The notes under the pieces are model-generated. The model was given only the letters and a program-made list of their open reading frames with translations, searched no databases and was not told where the DNA came from. DNA of 64,000 nucleotides from Prostheceraeus crozeri (taxonomy: Eukaryota > Platyhelminthes > Polycladida > Euryleptidae): the NCBI GenBank assembly GCA_907163375.1, contig CAJQUW010014764.1, positions 81,001-145,000 on the forward strand. The letters run 5' to 3'. The translations under genes were made by a program, and so were the position numbers. How positions within the stretch are numbered: the stretch's first letter is position 1; the number at the start of each line of letters is the position of its first letter. This document shows positions 1-15,569 of the stretch, piece by piece.

Positions 1-683
1 TTACCGAGTCACTGAAGGTCCGGATCTACTAAAAGTCTCTCATTACTGTGAAGTCAAATTTTTCTCATTCATGTCTTACAGGTGAGTCTCATGAATCATT
101 TGATTGCATAATTTTTTGAGTAAATCTTTATACATGTAAATTGTTTCTTGCATGTCAGTATATATCATAAAATGACTTCCGGACCTTCATATATGACTCG
201 CAAATAACACTAAGGGGTATGAGAGTGAAAGTGTGTGTGGTTGCCAAATTTAATAAAAATTAATGAAATCGATGACATTAATAATATGAAACCGACTTTA
301 GTAATCCATTGATGAATGTGCATACAATTCTATGAAATTTATGTAAACTTTCGAATAAATGAACATGAAAATACTTTGAATAAATGTGAATTTTGCATTC
401 TATGCATTTCAGCCCTATCATTTCTATTCAAATAATTAGCACATGCGTTGAACAGTTATTGGTACTATGTTGCTTACTGTGTCTCCTCTCCTATCACAGA
501 ATCATATTTATTTCATCATTGAGTCTATTGGTGGACATCGTACCTGCTTCATCACCTCATTTTATCATTTCACAACATTTGTAATCTTCTCATCATTTTA
601 TCTATAAATCATCCCTGTATGTTTTGCCATGGCCATGGCTAATAAACTTTCTTGAGTTCTTGAGAGAGAGAGAGAGAGAGAGA
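1..683 (+). repeat. 3' UTR end of a truncated first array unit, with (GA)n tail
   Basis: This is the distal 3' UTR of a unit whose coding part lies before the window. It ends with AATAAAC at 641-647, then a TTCTTGAGTTCTTGAG stretch and the (GA)n tract at 662-683. The 63-codon open frame inside it (393-584) is present in every unit only because the units are near-identical. I do not treat it as a gene. Confidence 0.85.
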
Positions 684-1599
684 TTTCGGCTTGTATAATA
701 GGAAAATCAATGAAAGAATTTGGCTATGTAGACGGTGAAATATTGCGAAATTCGTTTGAAATGCTAACTGTATCCAAGATGAAATACGGTGGTGAACTAT
801 AATTTGATAAAAATCTAAAGGATCTAAATAGAATACAAATACAATTCTTTAAAAAAATTTTATCATTTGAAAAGATCAACACCAAATTATTGTATCATTG
901 GAGAATTTGGAGTACAGCCTATAGAATACCATTTTTTCAAAGCTGCGATAAATTACTGGCTAAAATTATGTAAATTAAATGATAAATACCTAATAAAACA
1001 AATGTTCAACACTATTTATGCAAATATAGAAATTCCAAAATTTATTAAATCTTGGGTATCAAGGATAATCAACTTAGTGAGAAAAATTAACATTGACTAC
1101 TTATGTAATCCTCACGATGTCGCCGAAAAGATGAATTACAAATCCATTTTAAATAGTCATTTAGTTGAATACTTTAGACAGCAGTGGATTGAGAGTGCTA
1201 GAAATAGTCACAAAGGACTAAAATATTTAGAATTATGTAGGTTTCAATGCAAGCTGAAAGCGTATCTCAATTTCACAGATGACAATAAAATAGTTATGCC
1301 AATTTTGAGAATAAGAACTGGCAATCACACACTTTACTGAAATCGGTAGATATAATGACAGAAAATCATACAATGAATGTATTTGTCATAATTGTGATGG
1401 TGATGATGTTGAAGATTTATTGCACTTTATTTCGCATTGCCCAAAATACACTGATATAAGAAACAATCTTATTCCATTCCTTAAATCTGATAATAGTGCA
1501 GATTTCTATGATATGATGAATAGACTGAGTCTACAGCAGATGAAAGTTCTTTCAAGATATATCGAGGAAGCAAATTCAATCAGAAACTCGAGTAAATGA
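684..1599 (+). pseudogene. Array copy 1: non-LTR RT C-terminal remnant
   Basis: The frame resembles the C-terminal part of retrotransposon copy C (62930-63380): GYVDGEILRNSFEML, SKMKYG, FDKNLK, YCIIGEFG, then a zinc knuckle C-x2-C-x9-H-x4-C before the TGA at 1597. It starts downstream of the RT catalytic core, so it is 5'-truncated. It carries an in-frame TAA after KMKYGGEL. One extra A in an A-run shifts the frame before the YCIIGEFG block. A second frame break at about 1337 precedes the zinc knuckle. Copy-specific states: TAA at the KMKYGGEL site, Ile in KF(I/S)KSW, Arg in ESA(R/K)N. Confidence 0.85.
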
Positions 1600-2810
1600 G
1601 ATATCTATGCATCCTTCACATATTAGTTTCAATAGATATTGCTTTGTGGTAGTGTTTTTCTTTGCAACAAGAGCCATAGAAATCGAAAAGTTAAAGCGAT
1701 CGAATGACAATGATAACCAGTGCATTGAAGATCATCACTTACATTCTTCTGTCATCATGCTAGGGATATCTATTGCAAACTTGATCGAGTACAGTCAGTA
1801 GATCCAGTACAGCTATTTCGTGAATGGTATGAAAAACAGACATATCTATCTCTATGTCAAAATGCAACGGTGAAATTGCTTTGTGAAGTAAATAAATGAA
1901 GCCGACAAGTCATTTATTTTGCTGCGGTCATAGACATGATTCGGCATTGTTGTCACAAAACTAGGTAACCGATTTCTATGTCACACTAACACATGGATCA
2001 ATAAGATAATGGTTAAAACCCACTAGCATATGCCCTTGCATCAAATCGATAATTCGACAATAGACTGAATGAAATCTATTCACTGCTATGCACACATTTG
2101 TTCCGGTACTGATAATTCACTCTTGCGATTTACCGAGTCACTGAAGGTCCGGATCTACTAAAAGTCTCTCATTACTGTGAAGTCAAATTTTTCTCATTCA
2201 TGTCTTACAGGTGAGTCTCATGAATCATTTGATTGCATAATTTTTTGAGTAAATCTTTATACATGTAAATTGTTTCTTGCATGTCAGTATATATCATAAA
2301 ATGACTTCCGGACCTTCATATATGACTCGCAAATAACACTAAGGGGTATGAGAGTGAAAGTGTGTGTGGTTGCCAAATTTAATAAAAATTAATGAAATCG
2401 ATGACATTAATAATATGAAACCGACTTTAGTAATCCATTGATGAATGTGCATACAATTCTATGAAATTTATGTAAACTTTCGAATAAATGAACATGAAAA
2501 TACTTTGAATAAATGTGAATTTTGCATTCTATGCATTTCAGCCCTATCATTTCTATTCAAATAATTAGCACATGCGTTGAACAGTTATTGGTACTATGTT
2601 GCTTACTGTGTCTCCTCTCCTATCACAGAATCATATTTATTTCATCATTGAGTCTATTGGTGGACATCGTACCTGCTTCATCACCTCATTTTATCATTTC
2701 ACAACATTTGTAATCTTCTCATCATTTTATCTATAAATCATCCCTGTATGTTTTGCCATGGCCATGGCTAATAAACTTTCTTGAGTTCTTGAGAGAGAGA
2801 GAGAGAGAGA

Positions 2811-3726
2811 TTTCGGCTTGTATAATAGGAAAATCAATGAAAGAATTTGGCTATGTAGACGGTGAAATATTGCGAAATTCGTTTGAAATGCTAACTGTAT
2901 CCAAGATGAAATACGGTGGTGAACTATAATTTGATAAAAATCTAAAGGATCTAAATAGAATACAAATACAATTCTTTAAAAAAATTTTATCATTTGAAAA
3001 GATCAACACCAAATTATTGTATCATTGGAGAATTTGGAGTACAGCCTATAGAATACCATTTTTTCAAAGCTGCGATAAATTACTGGCTAAAATTATGTAA
3101 ATTAAATGATAAATACCTAATAAAACAAATGTTCAACACTATTTATGCAAATATAGAAATTCCAAAATTTATTAAATCTTGGGTATCAAGGATAATCAAC
3201 TTAGTGAGAAAAATTAACATTGACTACTTATGTAATCCTCACGATGTCGCCGAAAAGATGAATTACAAATCCATTTTAAATAGTCATTTAGTTGAATACT
3301 TTAGACAGCAGTGGATTGAGAGTGCTAGAAATAGTCACAAAGGACTAAAATATTTAGAATTATGTAGGTTTCAATGCAAGCTGAAAGCGTATCTCAATTT
3401 CACAGATGACAATAAAATAGTTATGCCAATTTTGAGAATAAGAACTGGCAATCACACACTTTACTGAAATCGGTAGATATAATGACAGAAAATCATACAA
3501 TGAATGTATTTGTCATAATTGTGATGGTGATGATGTTGAAGATTTATTGCACTTTATTTCGCATTGCCCAAAATACACTGATATAAGAAACAATCTTATT
3601 CCATTCCTTAAATCTGATAATAGTGCAGATTTCTATGATATGATGAATAGACTGAGTCTACAGCAGATGAAAGTTCTTTCAAGATATATCGAGGAAGCAA
3701 ATTCAATCAGAAACTCGAGTAAATGA
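2811..3726 (+). pseudogene. Array copy 2: non-LTR RT C-terminal remnant
   Basis: Same structure and frame breaks as copy 1, with the same three diagnostic states (TAA, Ile, Arg). It begins directly after a (GA)n tract and is followed by its 3' UTR up to the next tract. Confidence 0.85.
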
Positions 3727-4940
3727 GATATCTATGCATCCTTCACATATTAGTTTCAATAGATATTGCTTTGTGGTAGTGTTTTTCTTTGCAACAAGAG
3801 CCATAGAAATCGAAAAGTTAAAGCGATCGAATGACAATGATAACCAGTGCATTGAAGATCATCACTTACATTCTTCTGTCATCATGCTAGGGATATCTAT
3901 TGCAAACTTGATCGAGTACAGTCAGTAGATCCAGTACAGCTATTTCGTGAATGGTATGAAAAACAGACATATCTATCTCTATGTCAAAATGCAACGGTGA
4001 AATTGCTTTGTGAAGTAAATAAATGAAGCCGACAAGTCATTTATTTTGCTGCGGTCATAGACATGATTCGGCATTGTTGTCACAAAACTAGGTAACCGAT
4101 TTCTATGTCACACTAACACATGGATCAATAAGATAATGGTTAAAACCCACTAGCATATGCCCTTGCATCAAATCGATAATTCGACAATAGACTGAATGAA
4201 ATCTATTCACTGCTATGCACACATTTGTTCCGGTACTGATAATTCACTCTTGCGATTTACCGAGTCACTGAAGGTCCGGATCTACTAAAAGTCTCTCATT
4301 ACTGTGAAGTCAAATTTTTCTCATTCATGTCTTACAGGTGAGTCTCATGAATCATTTGATTGCATAATTTTTTGAGTAAATCTTTATACATGTAAATTGT
4401 TTCTTGCATGTCAGTATATATCATAAAATGACTTTCGGACCTTCATATATGACTCGCAAATAACACTAAGGGTATGAGAGTGAAAGTGTGTGTGGTTGCC
4501 AAATTTAATAAAAATTAATGAAATCGATGACATTAATAATATGAAACCGACTTTAGTAATCCATTGATGAATGTGCATACAATTCTATGAAATTTATGTA
4601 AACTTTCGAATAAATGAACATGAAAATACTTTGAATAAATGTGAATTTTGCATTCTATGCATTTCAGCCCTATCATTTCTATTCAAATAATTAGCACATG
4701 CGTTGAACAGTTATTGGTACTATGTTGCTTACTGTGTCTCCTCTCCTATCACAGAATCATATTTATTTCATCATTGAGTCTATTGGTGGACATCGTACCT
4801 GCTTCATCACCTCATTTTATCATTTCACAACATTTGTAATCTTCTCATCATTTTATCTATAAATCATCCCTGTATGTTTTGCCATGGCCATGGCTAATAA
4901 ACTTTCTTGAGTTCTTGAGAGAGAGAGAGAGAGAGAGAGA

Positions 4941-5856
4941 TTTCGGCTTGTATAATAGGAAAATCAATGAAAGAATTTGGCTATGTAGACGGTGAAATAT
5001 TGCGAAATTCGTTTGAAATGCTAACTGTATCCAAGATGAAATATGGTGGTGAACTATACTTTGATAAAAATCTAAAGGATCTAAATAGAATACAAATACA
5101 ATTCTTTAAAAAAATTTTATCATTTGAAAAGATCAACACCAAATTATTGTATCATTGGAGAATTTGGAGTACAGCCTATAGAATACCATTTTTTCAAAGC
5201 TGCGATAAATTACTGGCTAAAATTATGTAAATTAAATGATAAATACCTAATAAAACAAATGTTTAACACTATTTATGCAAATATAGAAATTCCAAAATTT
5301 AGTAAATCTTGGGTATCAAGGATAATCAACTTAGTGAGAAAAATTAACATTGACTACTTATGTAATCCTCACGATGTCGCCGAAAAGATGAATTACAAAT
5401 CCATTTTAAATAGTCATTTAGTTGAATACTTTAGACAGCAGTGGATTGAGAGTGCTAAAAATAGTCACAAAGGACTAAAATATTTAGAATTATGTAGGTT
5501 TCAATGCAAGCTGAAAGCGTATCTCAATTTCACAGATGGCAATAAAATAGTTATGCCAATTTTGAGAATAAGAACTGGCAATCACACACTTTACTGAAAT
5601 CGGTAGATATAATGACAGAAAATCATACAATGAATGTATTTGTCATAATTGTGATGGTGATGATGTTGAAGATTTATTGCACTTTATTTCGCATTGCCCA
5701 AAATACACGGATATAAGAAACAATCTTATTCCATTCCTTAAATCCGATAATAGTGCAGATTTCTATGATATGATGAATAGACTGAGTCTACAGCAGATGA
5801 AAGTTCTTTCAAGATATATCGAGGAAGCAAATTCAATCAGAAACTCGAGTAAATGA
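4941..5856 (+). pseudogene. Array copy 3: non-LTR RT C-terminal remnant
   Basis: Same structure. This copy keeps a Tyr codon (TAC) where copies 1 and 2 have TAA, showing the stop arose by a C-to-A change inside the array. States: TAC, Ser, Lys. It also has a private Asp-to-Gly change (TDGNK). The A-run frameshift is still present. Confidence 0.85.
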
Positions 5857-7067
5857 GATATCTATGCATCCTTCACATATTAGTTTCAATAGATATTGCT
5901 TTGTGGTAGTGTTTTTCTTTGCAACAAGAGCCATAGAAATCGAAAAGTTAAAGCGATCGAATGACAATGATAACCAGTGCATTGAAGATCATCACTTACA
6001 TTCTTCTGTCATCATGCTAGGGATATCTATTGCAAACTTGATCGAGTACAGTCAGTAGATCCAGTACAGCTATTTCGTGAATGGTATGAAAAACAGACAT
6101 ATCTATCTCTATGTCAAAATGCAACGGTGAAATTGCTTTGTGAAGTAAATAAATGAAGCCGACAAGTCATTTATTTTGCTGCGGTCATAGACATGATTCG
6201 GCATTGTTGTCACAAAACTAGGTAACCGATTTCTATGTCACACTAACACATGGATCAATAAGATAATGGTTAAAACCCACTAGCATATGCCCTTGCATCA
6301 AATCGATAATTCGACAATAGACTGAATGAAATCTATTCACTGCTATGCACACATTTGTTCCGGTACTGATAATTCACTCTTGCGATTTACCGAGTCACTG
6401 AAGGTCCGGATCTACTAAAAGTCTCTCATTACTGTGAAGTCAAATTTTTCTCATTCATGTCTTACAGGTGAGTCTCATGAATCATTTGATTGCATAATTT
6501 TTTGAGTAAATCTTTATACATGTAAATTGTTTCTTGCATGTCAGTATATATCATAAAATGACTTCCGGACCTTCATATATGACTCGCAAATAACACTAAG
6601 GGGTATGAGAGTGAAAGTGTGTGTGGTTGCCAAATTTAATAAAAATTAATGAAATCGATGACATTAATAATATGAAACCGACTTTAGTAATCCATTGATG
6701 AATGTGCATACAATTCTATGAAATTTATGTAAACTTTCGAATAAATGAACATGAAAATACTTTGAATAAATGTGAATTTTGCATTCTATGCATTTCAGCC
6801 CTATCATTTCTATTCAAATAATTAGCACATGCGTTGAACAGTTATTGGTACTATGTTGCTTACTGTGTCTCCTCTCCTATCACAGAATCATATTTATTTC
6901 ATCATTGAGTCTATTGGTGGACATCGTACCTGCTTCATCACCTCATTTTATCATTTCACAACATTTGTAATCTTCTCATCATTTTATCTATAAATCATCC
7001 CTGTATGTTTTGCCATGGCCATGGCTAATAAACTTTCTTGAGTTCTTGAGAGAGAGAGAGAGAGAGA

Positions 7068-7983
7068 TTTCGGCTTGTATAATAGGAAAATCAATGAAAG
7101 AATTTGGCTATGTAGACGGTGAAATATTGCGAAATTCGTTTGAAATGCTAACTGTATCCAAGATGAAATACGGTGGTGAACTATAATTTGATAAAAATCT
7201 AAAGGATCTAAATAGAATACAAATACAATTCTTTAAAAAAATTTTATCATTTGAAAAGATCAACACCAAATTATTGTATCATTGGAGAATTTGGAGTACA
7301 GCCTATAGAATACCATTTTTTCAAAGCTGCGATAAATTACTGGCTAAAATTATGTAAATTAAATGATAAATACCTAATAAAACAAATGTTCAACACTATT
7401 TATGCAAATATAGAAATTCCAAAATTTAGTAAATCTTGGGTATCAAGGATAATCAACTTAGTGAGAAAAATTAACATTGACTACTTATGTAATCCTCACG
7501 ATGTCGCCGAAAAGATGAATTACAAATCCATTTTAAATAGTCATTTAGTTGAATACTTTAGACAGCAGTGGATTGAGAGTGCTAGAAATAGTCACAAAGG
7601 ACTAAAATATTTAGAATTATGTAGGTTTCAATGCAAGCTGAAAGCGTATCTCAATTTCACAGATGACAATAAAATAGTTATGCCAATTTTGAGAATAAGA
7701 ACTGGCAATCACACACTTTACTGAAATCGGTAGATATAATGACAGAAAATCATACAATGAATGTATTTGTCATAATTGTGATGGTGATGATGTTGAAGAT
7801 TTATTGCACTTTATTTCGCATTGCCCAAAATACACTGATATAAGAAACAATCTTATTCCATTCCTTAAATCTGATAATAGTGCAGATTTCTATGATATGA
7901 TGAATAGACTGAGTCTACAGCAGATGAAAGTTCTTTCAAGATATATCGAGGAAGCAAATTCAATCAGAAACTCGAGTAAATGA
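7068..7983 (+). pseudogene. Array copy 4: non-LTR RT C-terminal remnant
   Basis: Same structure. States: TAA, Ser, Arg. The mix of TAA with Ser shows that variant sites are reshuffled between units. Confidence 0.85.
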
Positions 7984-9193
7984 GATATCTATGCATCCTT
8001 CACATATTAGTTTCAATAGATATTGCTTTGTGGTAGTGTTTTTCTTTGCAACAAGAGCCATAGAAATCGAAAAGTTAAAGCGATCGAATGACAATGATAA
8101 CCAGTGCATTGAAGATCATCACTTACATTCTTCTGTCATCATGCTAGGGATATCTATTGCAAACTTGATCGAGTACAGTCAGTAGATCCAGTACAGCTAT
8201 TTCGTGAATGGTATGAAAAACAGACATATCTATCTCTATGTCAAAATGCAACGGTGAAATTGCTTTGTGAAGTAAATAAATGAAGCCGACAAGTCATTTA
8301 TTTTGCTGCGGTCATAGACATGATTCGGCATTGTTGTCACAAAACTAGGTAACCGATTTCTATGTCACACTAACACATGGATCAATAAGATAATGGTTAA
8401 AACCCACTAGCATATGCCCTTGCATCAAATCGATAATTCGATAATAGACTGAATGAAATCTATTCACTGCTATGCACACATTTGTTCCGGTACTGATAAT
8501 TCACTCTTGCGATTTACCGAGTCACTGAAGGTCCGGATCTACTAAAAGTCTCTCATTACTGTGAAGTCAAATTTTTCTCATTCATGTCTTACAGGTGAGT
8601 CTCATGAATCATTTGATTGCATAATTTTTTGAGTAAATCTTTATACATGTAAATTGTTTCTTGCATGTCAGTATATATCATAAAATGACTTCCGGACCTT
8701 CATATATGACTCGCAAATAACACTAAGGGTATGAGAGTGAAAGTGTGTGTGGTTGCCAAATTTAATAAAAATTAATGAAATCGATGACATTAATAATATG
8801 AAACCGACTTTAGTAATCCATTGATGAATGTGCATACAATTCTATGAAATTTATGTAAACTTTCGAATAAATGAACATGAAAATACTTTGAATAAATGTG
8901 AATTTTGCATTCTATGCATTTCAGCCCTATCATTTCTATTCAAATAATTAGCACATGCGTTGAACAGTTATTGGTACTATGTTGCTTACTGTGTCTCCTC
9001 TCCTATCACAGAATCATATTTATTTCATCATTGAGTCTATTGGTGGACATCGTACCTGCTTCATCACCTCATTTTATCATTTCACAACATTTGTAATCTT
9101 CTCATCATTTTATCTATAAATCATCCCTGTATGTTTTGCCATGGCCATGGCTAATAAACTTTCTTGAGTTCTTGAGAGAGAGAGAGAGAGAGA

Positions 9194-10109
9194 TTTCGGC
9201 TTGTATAATAGGAAAATCAATGAAAGAATTTGGCTATGTAGACGGTGAAATATTGCGAAATTCGTTTGAAATGCTAACTGTATCCAAGATGAAATACGGT
9301 GGTGAACTATAATTTGATAAAAATCTAAAGGATCTAAATAGAATACAAATACAATTCTTTAAAAAAATTTTATCATTTGAAAAGATCAACACCAAATTAT
9401 TGTATCATTGGAGAATTTGGAGTACAGCCTATAGAATACCATTTTTTCAAAGCTGCGATAAATTACTGGCTAAAATTATGTAAATTAAATGATAAATACC
9501 TAATAAAACAAATGTTCAACACTATTTATGCAAATATAGAAATTCCAAAATTTATTAAATCTTGGGTATCAAGGATAATCAACTTAGTGAGAAAAATTAA
9601 CATTGACTACTTATGTAATCCTCACGATGTCGCCGAAAAGATGAATTACAAATCCATTTTAAATAGTCATTTAGTTGAATACTTTAGACAGCAGTGGATT
9701 GAGAGTGCTAAAAATAGTCACAAAGGACTAAAATATTTAGAATTATGTAGGTTTCAATGCAAGCTGAAAGCGTATCTCAATTTCACAGATGACAATAAAA
9801 TAGTTATGCCAATTTTGAGAATAAGAACTGGCAATCACACACTTTACTGAAATCGGTAGATATAATGACAGAAAATCATACAATGAATGTATTTGTCATA
9901 ATTGTGATGGTGATGATGTTGAAGATTTATTGCACTTTATTTCGCATTGCCCAAAATACACTGATATAAGAAACAATCTTATTCCATTCCTTAAATCTGA
10001 TAATAGTGCAGATTTCTATGATATGATGAATAGACTGAGTCTACAGCAGATGAAAGTTCTTTCAAGATATATCGAGGAAGCAAATTCAATCAGAAACTCG
10101 AGTAAATGA
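9194..10109 (+). pseudogene. Array copy 5: non-LTR RT C-terminal remnant
   Basis: Same structure. States: TAA, Ile, Lys. Confidence 0.85.
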
Positions 10110-11319
10110 GATATCTATGCATCCTTCACATATTAGTTTCAATAGATATTGCTTTGTGGTAGTGTTTTTCTTTGCAACAAGAGCCATAGAAATCGAAAAG
10201 TTAAAGCGATCGAATGACAATGATAACCAGTGCATTGAAGATCATCACTTACATTCTTCTGTCATCATGCTAGGGATATCTATTGCAAACTTGATCGAGT
10301 ACAGTCAGTAGATCCAGTACAGCTATTTCGTGAATGGTATGAAAAACAGACATATCTATCTCTATGTCAAAATGCAACGGTGAAATTGCTTTGTGAAGTA
10401 AATAAATGAAGCCGACAAGTCATTTATTTTGCTGCGGTCATAGACATGATTCGGCATTGTTGTCACAAAACTAGGTAACCGATTTCTATGTCACACTAAC
10501 ACATGGATCAATAAGATAATGGTTAAAACCCACTAGCATATGCCCTTGCATCAAATCGATAATTCGACAATAGACTGAATGAAATCTATTCACTGCTATG
10601 CACACATTTGTTCCGGTACTGATAATTCACTCTTGCGATTTACCGAGTCACTGAAGGTCCGGATCTACTAAAAGTCTCTCATTACTGTGAAGTCAAATTT
10701 TTCTCATTCATGTCTTACAGGTGAGTCTCATGAATCATTTGATTGCATAATTTTTTGAGTAAATCTTTATACATGTAAATTGTTTCTTGCATGTCAGTAT
10801 ATATCATAAAATGACTTCCGGACCTTCATATATGACTCGCAAATAACACTAAGGGTATGAGAGTGAAAGTGTGTGTGGTTGCCAAATTTAATAAAAATTA
10901 ATGAAATCGATGACATTAATAATATGAAACCGACTTTAGTAATCCATTGATGAATGTGCATACAATTCTATGAAATTTATGTAAACTTTCGAATAAATGA
11001 ACATGAAAATACTTTGAATAAATGTGAATTTTGCATTCTATGCATTTCAGCCCTATCATTTCTATTCAAATAATTAGCACATGCGTTGAACAGTTATTGG
11101 TACTATGTTGCTTACTGTGTCTCCTCTCCTATCACAGAATCATATTTATTTCATCATTGAGTCTATTGGTGGACATCGTACCTGCTTCATCACCTCATTT
11201 TATCATTTCACAACATTTGTAATCTTCTCATCATTTTATCTATAAATCATCCCTGTATGTTTTGCCATGGCCATGGCTAATAAACTTTCTTGAGTTCTTG
11301 AGAGAGAGAGAGAGAGAGA

Positions 11320-12235
11320 TTTCGGCTTGTATAATAGGAAAATCAATGAAAGAATTTGGCTATGTAGACGGTGAAATATTGCGAAATTCGTTTGAAATGC
11401 TAACTGTATCCAAGATGAAATACGGTGGTGAACTATACTTTGATAAAAATCTAAAGGATCTAAATAGAATACAAATACAATTAATTAAAAAAATTTTATC
11501 ATTTGAAAAGATCAACACCAAATTATTGTATCATTGGAGAATTTGGAGTACAGCCTATAGAATACCATTTTTTCAAAGCTGCGATAAATTACTGGCTAAA
11601 ATTATGTAAATTAAATGATAAATACCTAATAAAACAAATGTTTAACACTATTTATGCAAATATAGAAATTCCAAAATTTAGTAAATCTTGGGTATCAAGG
11701 ATAATCAACTTAGTGAGAAAAATTAACATTGACTACTTATGTAATCCTCACGATGTCGCCGAAAAGATGAATTACAAATCCATTTTAAATAGTCATTTAG
11801 TTGAATACTTTAGACAGCAGTGGATTGAGAGTGCTAGAAATAGTCACAAAGGACTAAAATATTTAGAATTATGTAGGTTTCAATGCAAGCTGAAAGCGTA
11901 TCTCAATTTCACAGATGACAATAAAATAGTTATGCCAATTTTGAGAATAAGAACTGGCAATCACACACTTTACTGAAATCGGTAGATATAATGACAGAAA
12001 ATCATACAATGAATGTATTTGTCATAATTGTGATGGTGATGATGTTGAAGATTTATTGCACTTTATTTCGCATTGCCCAAAATACACTGATATAAGAAAC
12101 AATCTTATTCCATTCCTTAAATCTGATAATAGTGCAGATTTCTATGATATGATGAATAGACTGAGTCTACAGCAGATGAAAGTTCTTTCAAGATATATCG
12201 AGGAAGCAAATTCAATCAGAAACTCGAGTAAATGA
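11320..12235 (+). pseudogene. Array copy 6: non-LTR RT C-terminal remnant
   Basis: Same structure. States: TAC, Ser, Arg. It has the variant IQLIKK instead of IQFFKK just before the shared A-run frameshift. That variant is shared only with copy 9. Confidence 0.85.
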
Positions 12236-13445
12236 GATATCTATGCATCCTTCACATATTAGTTTCAATAGATATTGCTTTGTGGTAGTGTTTTTCTTTG
12301 CAACAAGAGCCATAGAAATCGAAAAGTTAAAGCGATCGAATGACAATGATAACCAGTGCATTGAAGATCATCACTTACATTCTTCTGTCATCATGCTAGG
12401 GATATCTATTGCAAACTTGATCGAGTACAGTCAGTAGATCCAGTACAGCTATTTCGTGAATGGTATGAAAAACAGACATATCTATCTCTATGTCAAAATG
12501 CAACGGTGAAATTGCTTTGTGAAGTAAATAAATGAAGCCGACAAGTCATTTATTTTGCTGCGGTCATAGACATGATTCGGCATTGTTGTCACAAAACTAG
12601 GTAACCGATTTCTATGTCACACTAACACATGGATCAATAAGATAATGGTTAAAACCCACTAGCATATGCCCTTGCATCAAATCGATAATTCGACAATAGA
12701 CTGAATGAAATCTATTCACTGCTATGCACACATTTGTTCCGGTACTGATAATTCACTCTTGCGATTTACCGAGTCACTGAAGGTCCGGATCTACTAAAAG
12801 TCTCTCATTACTGTGAAGTCAAATTTTTCTCATTCATGTCTTACAGGTGAGTCTCATGAATCATTTGATTGCATAATTTTTTGAGTAAATCTTTATACAT
12901 GTAAATTGTTTCTTGCATGTCAGTATATATCATAAAATGACTTCCGGACCTTCATATATGACTCGCAAATAACACTAAGGGTATGAGAGTGAAAGTGTGT
13001 GTGGTTGCCAAATTTAATAAAAATTAATGAAATCGATGACATTAATAATATGAAACCGACTTTAGTAATCCATTGATGAATGTGCATACAATTCTATGAA
13101 ATTTATGTAAACTTTCGAATAAATGAACATGAAAATACTTTGAATAAATGTGAATTTTGCATTCTATGCATTTCAGCCCTATCATTTCTATTCAAATAAT
13201 TAGCACATGCGTTGAACAGTTATTGGTACTATGTTGCTTACTGTGTCTCCTCTCCTATCACAGAATCATATTTATTTCATCATTGAGTCTATTGGTGGAC
13301 ATCGTACCTGCTTCATCACCTCATTTTATCATTTCACAACATTTGTAATCTTCTCATCATTTTATCTATAAATCATCCCTGTATGTTTTGCCATGGCCAT
13401 GGCTAATAAACTTTCTTGAGTTCTTGAGAGAGAGAGAGAGAGAGA

Positions 13446-14361
13446 TTTCGGCTTGTATAATAGGAAAATCAATGAAAGAATTTGGCTATGTAGACGGTGA
13501 AATATTGCGAAATTCGTTTGAAATGCTAACTGTATCCAAGATGAAATACGGTGGTGAACTATACTTTGATAAAAATCTAAAGGATCTAAATAGAATACAA
13601 ATACAATTCTTTAAAAAAATTTTATCATTTGAAAAGATCAACACCAAATTATTGTATCATTGGAGAATTTGGAGTACAGCCTATAGAATACCATTTTTTC
13701 AAAGCTGCGATAAATTACTGGCTAAAATTATGTAAATTAAATGATAAATACCTAATAAAACAAATGTTTAACACTATTTATGCAAATATAGAAATTCCAA
13801 AATTTAGTAAATCTTGGGTATCAAGGATAATCAACTTAGTGAGAAAAATTAACATTGACTACTTATGTAATCCTCACGATGTCGCCGAAAAGATGAATTA
13901 CAAATCCATTTTAAATAGTCATTTAGTTGAATACTTTAGACAGCAGTGGATTGAGAGTGCTAGAAATAGTCACAAAGGACTAAAATATTTAGAATTATGT
14001 AGGTTTCAATGCAAGCTGAAAGCGTATCTCAATTTCACAGATGACAATAAAATAGTTATGCCAATTTTGAGAATAAGAACTGGCAATCACACACTTTACT
14101 GAAATCGGTAGATATAATGACAGAAAATCATACAATGAATGTATTTGTCATAATTGTGATGGTGATGATGTTGAAGATTTATTGCACTTTATTTCGCATT
14201 GCCCAAAATACACTGATATAAGAAACAATCTTATTCCATTCCTTAAATCTGATAATAGTGCAGATTTCTATGATATGATGAATAGACTGAGTCTACAGCA
14301 GATGAAAGTTCTTTCAAGATATATCGAGGAAGCAAATTCAATCAGAAACTCGAGTAAATGA
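13446..14361 (+). pseudogene. Array copy 7: non-LTR RT C-terminal remnant
   Basis: Same structure. States: TAC, Ser, Arg, with IQFFKK. Confidence 0.85.
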
Positions 14362-15569
14362 GATATCTATGCATCCTTCACATATTAGTTTCAATAGATA
14401 TTGCTTTGTGGTAGTGTTTTTCTTTGCAACAAGAGCCATAGAAATCGAAAAGTTAAAGCGATCGAATGACAATGATAACCAGTGCATTGAAGATCATCAC
14501 TTACATTCTTCTGTCATCATGCTAGGGATATCTATTGCAAACTTGATCGAGTACAGTCAGTAGATCCAGTACAGCTATTTCGTGAATGGTATGAAAAACA
14601 GACATATCTATCTCTATGTCAAAATGCAACGGTGAAATTGCTTTGTGAAGTAAATAAATGAAGCCGACAAGTCATTTATTTTGCTGCGGTCATAGACATG
14701 ATTCGGCATTGTTGTCACAAAACTAGGTAACCGATTTCTATGTCACACTAACACATGGATCAATAAGATAATGGTTAAAACCCACTAGCATATGCCCTTG
14801 CATCAAATCGATAATTCGATAATAGACTGAATGAAATCTATTCACTGCTATGCACACATTTGTTCCGGTACTGATAATTCACTCTTGCGATTTACCGAGT
14901 CACTGAAGGTCCGGATCTACTAAAAGTCTCTCATTACTGTGAAGTCAAATTTTTCTCATTCATGTCTTACAGGTGAGTCTCATGAATCATTTGATTGCAT
15001 AATTTTTTGAGTAAATCTTTATACATGTAAATTGTTTCTTGCATGTCAGTATATATCATAAAATGACTTCCGGACCTTCATATATGACTCGCAAATAACA
15101 CTAAGGGTATGAGAGTGAAAGTGTGTGTGGTTGCCAAATTTAATAAAAATTAATGAAATCGATGACATTAATAATATGAAACCGACTTTAGTAATCCATT
15201 GATGAATGTGCATACAATTCTATGAAATTTATGTAAACTTTCGAATAAATGAACATGAAAATACTTTGAATAAATGTGAATTTTGCATTCTATGCATTTC
15301 AGCCCTATCATTTCTATTCAAATAATTAGCACATGCGTTGAACAGTTATTGGTACTATGTTGCTTACTGTGTCTCCTCTCCTATCACAGAATCATATTTA
15401 TTTCATCATTGAGTCTATTGGTGGACATCGTACCTGCTTCATCACCTCATTTTATCATTTCACAACATTTGTAATCTTCTCATCATTTTATCTATAAATC
15501 ATCCCTGTATGTTTTGCCATGGCCATGGCTAATAAACTTTCTTGAGTTCTTGAGAGAGAGAGAGAGAGA